64,000 nucleotides of DNA from Subdoligranulum variabile (lineage in GTDB: Bacteria > Bacillota > Clostridia > Oscillospirales > Ruminococcaceae), in assembly GCA_003343905.1 (NCBI GenBank), contig QAKI01000048.1, positions 1 to 64,000 on the forward strand, read 5' to 3'. Below, piece by piece: positions 15,399 to 22,842 of this stretch; positions within the stretch are counted from its first letter, which is position 1, and each line of letters opens with the position of its first letter. Under the pieces are notes generated by a model, which worked only from the letters and a program-made list of their open reading frames with translations, did not search any database and was not told the origin of the DNA. The translations under genes and the position numbers were made by a program.

Positions 15399-17720
15399 AT
15401 GCAGAAATTTATCGCCCTGCTGCGCCGCAACCGCTGGCTGGCCGCCGTACTGGCGGTGGAGGCCGCCGTGCTGCTGACGCTCATTGCCGGGCTGTTCGGC
15501 GCGCCGTTTTGCATGACGATCACGCCCGACGGGTTCGAGAACCCGTTCCCCTCTTTTGCCGGGCTGAACAGCGACGACGGTTCGCTGCAAATTTACAACG
15601 ACGAGGGCTTTGAGAGCGAAAAGGAGATCACCTTCTCCTCGGCGCCCGCGGCGCTGGCCTCCGGCGCCTACGAGGTGACGGTGGAGTATTTCTCCTGCCA
15701 GACGCCGGACGCCCCGACCTTCAACATTTTACAGAGTGCCGGGACGCTGACCTTTGCCTCGGCGCGCACGCCTTCCGCCGTGCAGGCCGACCCGCTGACG
15801 CTGGACGACGGCCACCGCACGCTGACCACCCGGCTGTGGATCAGCAGCGGCGCGCGGATGAGCGACCTGCAGGCCACCCTGCACTACAACGAAGGCCAGT
15901 TGTACCTGTATTCCATCACGCTGGAGGAACAGCCCGTCTACCGGGTGACCCGGCTGGCCTGCTTCCTGCTGTTCTTCGCCGTCTGCGACCTGCTGGCCTG
16001 GGGGCTGTTCGGCGTGGGGGCCGCCGGGCGCAAACGCCGCCCGCCCCTTGTGCCGCTGGCCCTGGCGGGCATCACGGCGCTGGCCTGCCTGCCCCTGTTC
16101 AGCGACCAGTTGTACTTTGGGCATGACCTGAACTACCATTTGCAGCGCATCGCCGCCATGGCGGAGGAACTCTCCTACGGGCAGTTCCCGGTGCGCATCG
16201 CCACCACCACCCTGAACGGCTACGGCTACATCAACCCGCTGTGCTACTGCGAACTGTTCCTGCTGCTGCCCGCCCTGCTCTACAACCTGTGGCTACCGCT
16301 GCGGGCCTGCTACCAGGTGTATGTGTTCGCCGTCACGCTGGCGGCTGCCGTGTTCAGCTACCGGTGCTTTGCGCGCATTTCCGGCAGCCGCCGGGCCGGC
16401 GTGCTGGGCGCGGCGCTGTACACCCTGTCCAGCTACCGGCTGGTATGCGTGTTCTTCCGCGGCGCGGTGGGCGAATATACGGCCATCAGCTTTCTGCCGC
16501 TGGTCCTGCTGGGCGTGTGGCAGATCTATAGCTGCGAAAAGCCCCGCTTTGCCCAGTGGGCGCCGCTGGCGTTCGGCATGGCGGCGCTGGTGCAGTGCCA
16601 CCTGATCTCGACCGAACTGACCGCCGCCCTGCTGGCGGTGTTCTGCCTGCTGCGGCTGCGGCAGACCTTTGCCCCGGCCCGGCTGCTGGCCTGGTGCAAG
16701 GCCGCGGCGCTGGCTTTTGGCCTGAGCGCCTGGTTCCTGCTGCCGTTCCTGGCCACCACGATGTCGGTCGGCCTGCAGGTCAACAACCCATCGGTGGGCA
16801 AGCCCCAGCAGGAAGGGCTGTACCCGCTGCAACTGCTTGCCCCCTTTGGGCCGGGGTACGGCGGCACCTCCGCCGGTACTTCGACCGACATGAGCCTGAA
16901 TCTGGGCCTGCCGCTGCTGCTGGGCCTGGCTTTGGCCGTCTACTGCCTGACCCGCCGCCGGGAAGCCCCGCGTCCCCGGCCGTTGAGCACCGTCACGGGG
17001 CTGGGCCTGCTGGCCCTGCTGCTGACGATGCAGATCTTCCCCTGGGACTTTGTGGAAAGCTGGCTGGGCGCGGCCGCCGCCAAAGCGGCCTGTACCTTCC
17101 AGTATCCGTGGCGGTTCCTGGCGTTGGCGGTGCCGCTGTTCTGCGCCGCCACGCTGCTGGCCCTGCGCCTGCTGGGGCAGGAACGCCCCCGCGCCGCGCG
17201 GGCCTTTGCCGGTGTGCTGGCTGCGGCGGTCCTGCTGAGCACCGCCGTGTTCCAGATGCAGCTTTTGCCCACCAGCGAAACGAGCGCCAACAGCATGAGC
17301 CAGAACGGCACCCGCGACGTGGGCCTTGGGGAATATATGATCGACGGGTGCAGCATCTATGAAACGGTCTGGGCGCAGCCCAAGCCCGGCAGCGACGACC
17401 TGACCCTGACCGGCTACGAGAAAACGAACGGCGTGGCCTACCTGAGCGTAGAGAACGCCGGGGACGAGGCCGAGATCTCGGTGCCCATCTTCAACTACGG
17501 CCACTACCGCGCCGAGGATGCGGCCGGTACGGTGTTCCCGATGCGCAGCGGCGAGAACGCCCGCATCGTACTGGACATTCCCGCCGGGTACAGCGGCACG
17601 ATCGAAATTTTCTGGGCGTCGCCGTTGTGGTGGCGCGGCTGCGAAGTGCTTTCGCTGCTGTGCGCCGCGGGCTGCCTGGTCTGGGCGCTGCGCATCCGCC
17701 GCAGGCTGCCGCGCGCCTGA
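15399..17720 (+). CDS. Large polytopic membrane protein (YfhO/GT-C-like)
   Basis: This 773-aa protein has an N-terminal anchor (about 13-33), an external beta-rich domain (about 34-185), then about 12 helices and a C-terminal external domain before a last helix. Motif YFGHDLNYHLQRIAAMAEELSYGQFPVRI lies in the first big loop. That HDxxYH-like loop occurs in the 6-pyruvoyl-tetrahydropterin-synthase-related/YfhO-like membrane proteins. YfhO-like proteins help glycosylate lipoteichoic acid in Bacillus. Here it pairs with the gene at 13622, with AAGGAGG upstream. A similar role in surface glycosylation is inferred. Confidence 0.65.
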   Translation: MQKFIALLRRNRWLAAVLAVEAAVLLTLIAGLFGAPFCMTITPDGFENPFPSFAGLNSDDGSLQIYNDEGFESEKEITFSSAPAALASGAYEVTVEYFSCQTPDAPTFNILQSAGTLTFASARTPSAVQADPLTLDDGHRTLTTRLWISSGARMSDLQATLHYNEGQLYLYSITLEEQPVYRVTRLACFLLFFAVCDLLAWGLFGVGAAGRKRRPPLVPLALAGITALACLPLFSDQLYFGHDLNYHLQRIAAMAEELSYGQFPVRIATTTLNGYGYINPLCYCELFLLLPALLYNLWLPLRACYQVYVFAVTLAAAVFSYRCFARISGSRRAGVLGAALYTLSSYRLVCVFFRGAVGEYTAISFLPLVLLGVWQIYSCEKPRFAQWAPLAFGMAALVQCHLISTELTAALLAVFCLLRLRQTFAPARLLAWCKAAALAFGLSAWFLLPFLATTMSVGLQVNNPSVGKPQQEGLYPLQLLAPFGPGYGGTSAGTSTDMSLNLGLPLLLGLALAVYCLTRRREAPRPRPLSTVTGLGLLALLLTMQIFPWDFVESWLGAAAAKAACTFQYPWRFLALAVPLFCAATLLALRLLGQERPRAARAFAGVLAAAVLLSTAVFQMQLLPTSETSANSMSQNGTRDVGLGEYMIDGCSIYETVWAQPKPGSDDLTLTGYEKTNGVAYLSVENAGDEAEISVPIFNYGHYRAEDAAGTVFPMRSGENARIVLDIPAGYSGTIEIFWASPLWWRGCEVLSLLCAAGCLVWALRIRRRLPRA

Positions 17721-17864
17721 CCTGCGGCCTGCCTGCTGATCTTGCTGTACAACGGCAGGCGCGGCAAGCACCGGTGGAAATACGGCTTCTATCTGTTTTA
17801 CCCCCTTCATATTCTGGTACTGTATACGGTCACGCTCCTGCTGGCGCAGGTCCTTGCCGTATAA
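17721..17864 (+). pseudogene. Remnant of a TraX-family gene (C-terminal 47 codons)
   Basis: Directly after the TGA of the preceding gene and in the same frame, 47 open codons end in TAA (17862-17864). They read LLILLYNGRRGKHRWKYG and then FYLFYPLHILVLYTVTLLLA. This LYNG..GK...FYxFYPxHLL pattern is typical of the C-terminus of TraX-family acyltransferase-like membrane proteins. No start codon and no N-terminal part are present. I read it as a deletion remnant fused behind the glycan gene. Confidence 0.6.
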
Positions 17865-17909
17865 CGGCCGCTGCGGTATCGCTTCTCTTTTTTCTATCCA
17901 ACGCAAGAC

Positions 17910-17943
17910 GGGCAGGCGGCTTTTTGCCGCCTGCCCTGTTTTT
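17910..17943 (+). terminator. Terminator after the glycan membrane genes
   Basis: Hairpin GGGCAGGCGG (17910-17919) and CCGCCTGCCC (17927-17936), followed by TGTTTTTTC. Confidence 0.85.
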
Positions 17944-17946
17944 TCG

Positions 17947-17975
17947 CCGCCCCTTGCCGGGGGCGGTTTTATTTT
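17947..17975 (+). terminator. Second, tandem terminator
   Basis: Hairpin CCGCCCC (17947-17953) and GGGGCGG (17960-17966), followed by TTTTATTTT. It reinforces the preceding terminator. Confidence 0.75.
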
Positions 17976-17979
17976 CCTC

Positions 17980-18025
17980 TTGACAAACCGCGCCTTCTGT
18001 ATTATTGTATTAAATAAATAATACA
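17980..18025 (+). promoter_or_regulatory. Promoter with palindrome, no clear gene downstream
   Basis: TTGACA (17980-17985) is 17 bp from TATTGT (18003-18008). TGTATTATT (17998-18006) and AATAATACA (18017-18025) form a 9-bp inverted repeat over the -10 box. What follows up to 18300 has only a doubtful 85-codon ORF (18047-18304), so the transcript may be a small RNA, a lost gene, or a long leader for the PAP2 gene. Confidence 0.5.
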
Positions 18026-18260
18026 AGAACAAAAAAGAGGGGCGCCATGGGCAGTTGCTTCCACCGTCCGCCCGGCCGGGCGCTTGGCGGGCGGATGATT
18101 GGCACCCCGCTGCAAATTTCCCGCAAAAAATTTACAAAGATTGCAAAATCCGGCCCCGCTGGCTCGTTTCTATGGATAGAAGGCGAAAATCTCACACAGC
18201 ATCGCGACCGCGCGCGGGTCCCGACGCTGCGGTGGGGCGCCGCCCTACCCGGTTCGCCGC

Positions 18261-18289
18261 TTGCTTTTCTGGCGGTTCCGGCGTATAAT
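18261..18289 (+). promoter_or_regulatory. Promoter of the PAP2 gene
   Basis: TTGCTT (18261-18266) and TATAAT (18284-18289) have 17-bp spacing, about 50 bp before the PAP2 start codon. Confidence 0.65.
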
Positions 18290-18338
18290 AAAATATCGTC
18301 ATAGGTACGCTTATCACGGAAAGTAAAAGGAGATCCCT

Positions 18339-19022
18339 ATGCGCAACTGGTGTGTGCGCCATCCCGTTGGGTTCATGGCGCTGTATCTGGTATTTTATCT
18401 GGTCTGTTTCGGACTGCTTGAAAAATATGTGACGGTTCCCGACCTGTGGGTACACTGCCGCCTGGACGATCTGATCCCGTTCTGGAAGTACGCGATCATC
18501 CCCTATGTGATGTGGTTCCCGTGGATCCCGTTCACGCTGCTGTACATTTTGCACCACAGCCCGCGGCAGGATTTCTGGCGGCTGTGCACGCCGCTGTTCG
18601 CCGGGATGACGCTGGCGCTGCTGTTCTACCTGATCGTGCCCAACGGTCTGACGCTGCGCCCCGCCGCCGTACCGGGCGACGACATCTTTGCCGAGGCCGT
18701 GCGTGCGCTTTACCGCAGCGACACGCCCACCAACGTCTGCCCCTCGATCCATGTGTTCAACTCGGTGACGCTGATGCTGGCCTACTACCGCAGCGAATGT
18801 TTCGACCTGCCGCGCCGCCGCTGGATGCGCCCGGCAGCCATGGTGCTTTGCCTGTCGATCTGCGCTTCCACCATGCTGCTCAAACAGCACAGTGTCATCG
18901 ACGTGGTGTTCGGCATCCTGCTGGCCCTTGCGCTGGACTATGCCGCCACCCTGCTGCAGTACGAAAGTTCGCCCCTGCACCGCCGCGTGAACCGCAAACA
19001 GCGCCTGCCGGAATGGCGCTGA
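18339..19022 (+). CDS. PAP2-superfamily membrane phosphatase
   Basis: This 227-aa protein has about six helices. Motifs CPSIHVFNSV (about residues 137-146) and LKQHSVIDVVFG (about 185-196) match signature regions 2 and 3 of the PAP2/inositol-phosphorylceramide-synthase-like branch, with the two catalytic histidines. It may recycle undecaprenyl pyrophosphate or act on a lipid phosphate. Lying inside a polyprenol-linked glycan locus makes carrier-lipid recycling the simplest role, by inference. AAGGAGATCC precedes the ATG. Confidence 0.8.
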   Translation: MRNWCVRHPVGFMALYLVFYLVCFGLLEKYVTVPDLWVHCRLDDLIPFWKYAIIPYVMWFPWIPFTLLYILHHSPRQDFWRLCTPLFAGMTLALLFYLIVPNGLTLRPAAVPGDDIFAEAVRALYRSDTPTNVCPSIHVFNSVTLMLAYYRSECFDLPRRRWMRPAAMVLCLSICASTMLLKQHSVIDVVFGILLALALDYAATLLQYESSPLHRRVNRKQRLPEWR

Positions 19023-19042
19023 ATGCCCGCCCATACAAAACG

Positions 19043-19085
19043 AAGCCCCGGTTTTCTGCATCCGCAGAACGCCGGGGCTTTTGTT
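19043..19085. terminator. Bidirectional terminator between PAP2 and the EamA pair
   Basis: Arms AAGCCCCGG (19043-19051) and CCGGGGCTT (19072-19080), with an inner CTGC/GCAG stem. TTTTGTT follows on the plus strand and TTCGTTTTG on the minus strand. Confidence 0.8.
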
Positions 19086-19120
19086 ATCCGTATTTTTTGC
19101 ACGCCGTCGGGGCGCTGCAT

Positions 19121-19468
19121 TCACAGGGCGTAGACCACGATTCCCAGCAGGATCAGCGCCAGCGCGCCGATCTTTTTGGGGTTCATCCGCTCGTGGAAGA
19201 TCGTCACGCCAAAGATCGTGACGTACAGGTAGCCGGTGGCTTCCAGCACCGGGCCCACGTTCAGCGGCACGCCCCTGTAGGCCAGCATCGTCAGCAGCGT
19301 GCAGCCCACGAACAGGCCGTAGCCCAAAATCACCCGCCAGTCGGTATATTCCGCCAGCAGGGACTTGTGTTCCCGCATGGCCGCCTTTTTCAGCAGCACC
19401 TGGGACACCGACGCCAGGAAGGTGCTGCCCAGATACAGCAGCACATAGGGCAGTTGCGCCTGGGTCAT
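19121..19468 (-). CDS. EamA/SMR-type small transporter, subunit B
   Basis: This 115-aa protein has four helices. EATGYLYVTIFGVTIFHERMNPKKIGALALILLGI is the typical last-half EamA/SMR repeat. It overlaps the next upstream gene, of similar size, by 4 bp. Such paired half-size proteins act as heterodimers, as in ArnE/ArnF, which flips undecaprenyl-phosphate-aminoarabinose. With the ArnC-like glycosyltransferase gene also overlapping, a lipid-linked sugar flippase is the best inference. Confidence 0.8.
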   Translation of the reverse strand: MTQAQLPYVLLYLGSTFLASVSQVLLKKAAMREHKSLLAEYTDWRVILGYGLFVGCTLLTMLAYRGVPLNVGPVLEATGYLYVTIFGVTIFHERMNPKKIGALALILLGIVVYAL

Positions 19469-19824
19469 GGGTCGTCCTCCTCTTTCTTATCGGCCCGCAC
19501 GAACAGCACGATGCCCGCAATGATCAGCACCGCCCCCACGACCTGCCGGGGGGTGACGGCCTCGCCAAAAATCAAAAAGCCCAGCAGGATGCCCCACACC
19601 ACCGTTACCGCCTTATTGGCGTAGGCGGTAGTCAGCGGCAGGTGCTTGATGACCTGCTGCCAGCCCAGCGCATAGACCACCAGCGCCGCCAGCATACCGC
19701 CGTACAGCAGGATGAAGGCCCCGCTCAAAAACGGCTGGGCCGCCGCCAGTTTGCTGAACACACTGCTGGCCGCATAGATCCCCAGGATCAGGTGCAGCAC
19801 CAGCAGCCAACGCGCACGCTTCAT
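19465..19824 (-). CDS. EamA/SMR-type small transporter, subunit A
   Basis: This 119-aa, four-helix protein has an N-terminal helix (VLHLILGIYAASSVFSKLAA) and a C-terminal repeat (AVTVVWGILLGFLIFGEAVTPRQ). It ends in a charged cytoplasmic tail, DKKEEDDP. Start and stop overlap both neighbours by 4 bp (ATGA), so the glycosyltransferase and the two halves are made together. Probable partner of the product at 19121-19468. Confidence 0.8.
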   Translation of the reverse strand: MKRARWLLVLHLILGIYAASSVFSKLAAAQPFLSGAFILLYGGMLAALVVYALGWQQVIKHLPLTTAYANKAVTVVWGILLGFLIFGEAVTPRQVVGAVLIIAGIVLFVRADKKEEDDP

Positions 19825-20765
19825 GCCTGTTCCTCCCCGTCATGGTGCAGGTACTCCCGCGCCACATACTGCGGCGCGGCGTTGGCGCACATATAAATGC
19901 GGCCCACATACTCGCCGATCAGCCCCAGCACGATCAAGATCAGCCCGCCCAGCAGGAGCAGCAGCGCCGTGGTGGACGCCCAGCCCAGCGGGGCCGTATG
20001 GCGCACAAAGTGGTTGATGACGATGAAGATCGTATATACGAACCCCGCCAGCGCCGACAGCATGCCCACATAGGTGGCGATGCGCAGCGGCTTGACCGAG
20101 AAAGAGGTGAACCCGTTCATCCACAGCCCCAGCAGCTTGCTGAGGGTGTAGCCGGAGTGGCCCTCCTCCCGGGCGCGGTGATGCACCGGGACGTTGCAGA
20201 TGTTCTTGGTCGTGCGCAGCACCAGCCCGATCACATAGGGGTAGCAGTGCTCATAGCGCAGCATCTCGTCCACCACAAAGCGGCGGGCGGCAAAGTAGCT
20301 GTTCACCACCAGTTCCGGCGGCTTGCCCAGCATGATCTCGGTCATTTTGCTGTTGACCCAACTGCCCAGGTTGCGCCACCCGGCCTGCTTCTTGTTGTCG
20401 TACCGGGCGTAGACCACGTCGTACCCGGCTTCGATCTGTTCCAGCAGGCGGTCCACCTCGTCCGCCGGGGTCTGGCCGTCGTCGTCCAGGCAGACGACGA
20501 TGTCGCCCCCGCACTGGTGGAACCCGGCCATCAGCGCCGCGTGCTGCCCGAAATTGCGGGCCAGGTCCACGCCCTGCACATGGGCGTCGGCCGCCACCAG
20601 ACGGCGGATCGTGCCGATGGTATCGTCCGGCGAACAGTCATTGACGAGGATGATCTCGTAGCTGTACCGGGGCAGCGTTTTCATTTTGGCTGTGATCTCC
20701 GCCACCACGTCCGGGAGCGTATGCTCCGAGCGGTAGCAGGGGATCACATAGGAGATTTTCTGCAT
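19821..20765 (-). CDS. Polyprenyl-phosphate glycosyltransferase, GT2 family (ArnC/GtrB-like)
   Basis: This 314-aa enzyme should transfer a sugar from a nucleotide donor to undecaprenyl phosphate on the cytoplasmic face. The GT2 domain (1-220) has YVIPCYRSEHTL, the DDDG donor/metal motif (LDDDGQTP, about 94-97) and an ARYDNKKQAGWRN loop. Two C-terminal helices (about 235-255 and 268-290) anchor it, as in GtrB/ArnC/DPM1. Overlap with the SMR pair supports a load-and-flip pathway. Confidence 0.88.
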   Translation of the reverse strand: MQKISYVIPCYRSEHTLPDVVAEITAKMKTLPRYSYEIILVNDCSPDDTIGTIRRLVAADAHVQGVDLARNFGQHAALMAGFHQCGGDIVVCLDDDGQTPADEVDRLLEQIEAGYDVVYARYDNKKQAGWRNLGSWVNSKMTEIMLGKPPELVVNSYFAARRFVVDEMLRYEHCYPYVIGLVLRTTKNICNVPVHHRAREEGHSGYTLSKLLGLWMNGFTSFSVKPLRIATYVGMLSALAGFVYTIFIVINHFVRHTAPLGWASTTALLLLLGGLILIVLGLIGEYVGRIYMCANAAPQYVAREYLHHDGEEQA

Positions 20766-20779
20766 TCTGTTTCCCTTCT

Positions 20780-22294
20780 TTATTCCTGGGCGGCGTCCGG
20801 CCGCTCGTAGACGATCAGATCCTGGGTGGAGACCAGCGCCTGCCAGCCGTCGGCCAACAGCCGGGCTTCGGCGTCGGTGCCATGGCCCACCATGGCATAG
20901 CGCGAATGGACCGGGTTGGCCGGGTCGGCGATGTAGGTATTGAAGTCAAATTCAATGCCCATGCCCGCCGGAACCCCGTACAGATACCCGTGGAACACCC
21001 CGTCGTCGTAGGCGTAGGCCAGCGTATGGTCCCAGGGGTCATCCCCCTGCACGGCCTGCTGGCTTTCGGTCAGGGCCTGTTCCACCGCCGTGACCTGATC
21101 GCCCATTTCGGGGAACCAGGTGGACAGGCTGCTGCGCTGCACGTTCAGCGGCAGCACCAGCAAAGCCAGCACCGGCAGGTAAACCACCGCCCGCCGGGAA
21201 TCCTCCACCGCCAGCGCCCCCAGCATCAGCACGCAGAGCAGCGTCAGGTGGCGGGGCGCGATGTTGTACATAAACACGAGCACCAGCGCGATGGCCCCCG
21301 CGCAGAACAGCGCACAGGCCTTGAACCGCCAGGGGCCGCCATGGCGCACATCCCACACAAGGCAGGCCGCCACGACCAGCAGCAGCACGAAAAACGCCAC
21401 GCAGCCCACGCCCACATACTGCGGGTCGCCCTGCAGCGTGGGCACGATGCTCAGCCAGGCCGTGTGCAGTTCCCGGCCCGCGCGTTCCAGTTCATACTGG
21501 ACGGCCCCGACCGGGTCGCCGCCCAGCAGCAGCCGCAGCCCGGCAAAATCCATGCCGCCGCTGCTGAAATAGGGCGCGGAGAGCTGCGTCATCGAGAACA
21601 GCGCCGCCCCAAAGCTGACCGCCGCCGCGCCCAGACAGACGCCCCGGCGGCGCGGGGCTTTCCACACGGCCACCAGCGGGAACACAAAGAACAGCAGCGC
21701 ATAGGGGCGGAAGATCGTTTCCAGCGCGCAGGCGATCAGGGCCGCCGCCAGCCAGCCGCGGGAACCGCGGCGGCACAGGGCGGCGGACGCCCCCACGATC
21801 AGGAAGGTAAGCGCGTAGTGCAGCGGTTCCGACCCGCCGGTAAAGCCTGCGTCCACCGGCGACCACAGGCAGACCAGCGCGGCCACAAAGGCCAAAATCT
21901 GCCAGATCTTCAGCCGGGCCGCCCAGGCAAACAGCGCGATACCCGCCGCCGTGAACACCAGGTTGCACCAGAACACCGTGTTCACCCCGGCGCCGAACAC
22001 AAAGCCCGGCAGCGCGTACATCCACATGAGCAACGGCCCCCAGGTGCCGTAGCGCCCCAGGGCGGCGTGGGTCTCGTCATAGCCGAAGTAGCCCTGAGGC
22101 CCGCCGTGGGTGATCACGCTGACCACCTGACGGTTATAGATCACTTCATCGTTGTCCATATTGGGGGCCAGCCAGACATCCTGCAGCGGGGTGCGGTAGG
22201 CCAGCGTATAGAACCCCAGCACGAACACGACCGCCCCCAGCACGCAAAGCCACAGCGGGGGCGTCTTTTTCAGGATCGTTTTCCAGTTTTTCAC
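20780..22294 (-). CDS. Polytopic membrane protein, GT-C-like (paralogue A)
   Basis: This 504-aa protein has about 11 helices. A conserved first external loop contains NMDNDEVIYNRQVVSVITHGGPQGYFGYDETHA, with acidic residues positioned like a GT-C catalytic site. A soluble C-terminal domain (about 395-504) contains SQQAVQGDDPWDHTLAYAY. It is clearly paralogous to the protein at 22843-24351, with the same loop and the same SQQAV..DDPWDHT segment. It probably transfers the lipid-linked sugar outside the cell. Overlaps the GNAT gene by 4 bp. Confidence 0.65.
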   Translation of the reverse strand: MKNWKTILKKTPPLWLCVLGAVVFVLGFYTLAYRTPLQDVWLAPNMDNDEVIYNRQVVSVITHGGPQGYFGYDETHAALGRYGTWGPLLMWMYALPGFVFGAGVNTVFWCNLVFTAAGIALFAWAARLKIWQILAFVAALVCLWSPVDAGFTGGSEPLHYALTFLIVGASAALCRRGSRGWLAAALIACALETIFRPYALLFFVFPLVAVWKAPRRRGVCLGAAAVSFGAALFSMTQLSAPYFSSGGMDFAGLRLLLGGDPVGAVQYELERAGRELHTAWLSIVPTLQGDPQYVGVGCVAFFVLLLVVAACLVWDVRHGGPWRFKACALFCAGAIALVLVFMYNIAPRHLTLLCVLMLGALAVEDSRRAVVYLPVLALLVLPLNVQRSSLSTWFPEMGDQVTAVEQALTESQQAVQGDDPWDHTLAYAYDDGVFHGYLYGVPAGMGIEFDFNTYIADPANPVHSRYAMVGHGTDAEARLLADGWQALVSTQDLIVYERPDAAQE

Positions 22295-22830
22295 AGTGTC
22301 GATTCCCCTGCCAGTTTTGCCATGAACACCACGTCCCGGTAACGCCCGTCCAGCAAAACCATATCGTGAAACGTCCCTTCCACCGCAAAACCGGCCTTTT
22401 CATAGCTGCGGCGGGCGGGCAGATTGTCGGCCAGCAGGCGCAGGCTGATCCGGTGCAGCCCCAGGTGCGCAAAGCCGAATGCGGTGAACAGGCGGGCGGT
22501 CTCGGTGCCGATACCGCGGCCGCGGGCGTCCTCCTCCCCGATAAAAATGCCGTATTCCGCGCTGTGGTTCACCGGGTCCACATCACGGAAATAGACCGAC
22601 CCCACCGGGCGGCCCGTGGCCTTTTCTTCGATCATATACTGCACCACCTGCCCGGTCGCCACCTTGGTGGCCAGCCAGTTGCGGTGCATTTCCGGCGTGA
22701 ACGGTTCGCGGAAAATAAAGTTCCGCATCACGGACGGCGTGTTCCGCCACCGCACGATCCAGTCGGTGTCAGCCTCCGTTATGGGGCGCAGGCACACCTG
22801 CTCCCCCGTGATGCACGGCAAAACGTCCAT
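22291..22830 (-). CDS. GNAT family N-acetyltransferase (RimJ/PseH-like)
   Basis: This 179-aa acetyl-CoA-dependent transferase has the acetyl-CoA loop GEEDARGRGIGTETARL (about 98-114) and the C-terminal EKAGFAVEG of RimJ/RimL-type GNATs. The N-terminus RPITEADTDWIVRWRN is also typical. Neighbouring a WecE-type aminotransferase, it probably acetylates the amino group of a 4-amino-4,6-dideoxy nucleotide sugar, by analogy with WecD, PseH and FdtC. Substrate inferred. Confidence 0.85.
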   Translation of the reverse strand: MDVLPCITGEQVCLRPITEADTDWIVRWRNTPSVMRNFIFREPFTPEMHRNWLATKVATGQVVQYMIEEKATGRPVGSVYFRDVDPVNHSAEYGIFIGEEDARGRGIGTETARLFTAFGFAHLGLHRISLRLLADNLPARRSYEKAGFAVEGTFHDMVLLDGRYRDVVFMAKLAGESTL

Positions 22831-22842
22831 TTTCTGCCTCCT

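Noticed and set aside
13760..18032. Two ~580-codon minus-strand ORFs opposite the glycan membrane genes
   Set aside because: They are shadows caused by high GC in the third codon position; their composition (Gln, Arg, His-rich) is unlike any protein family, and the plus-strand genes have clear ribosome binding sites and membrane helices.
18047..18304. 85-codon plus-strand ORF after the promoter at 17980
   Set aside because: No good ribosome binding site, no motif, and a similar frame of 77 codons overlaps it; kept only as part of an unexplained region.
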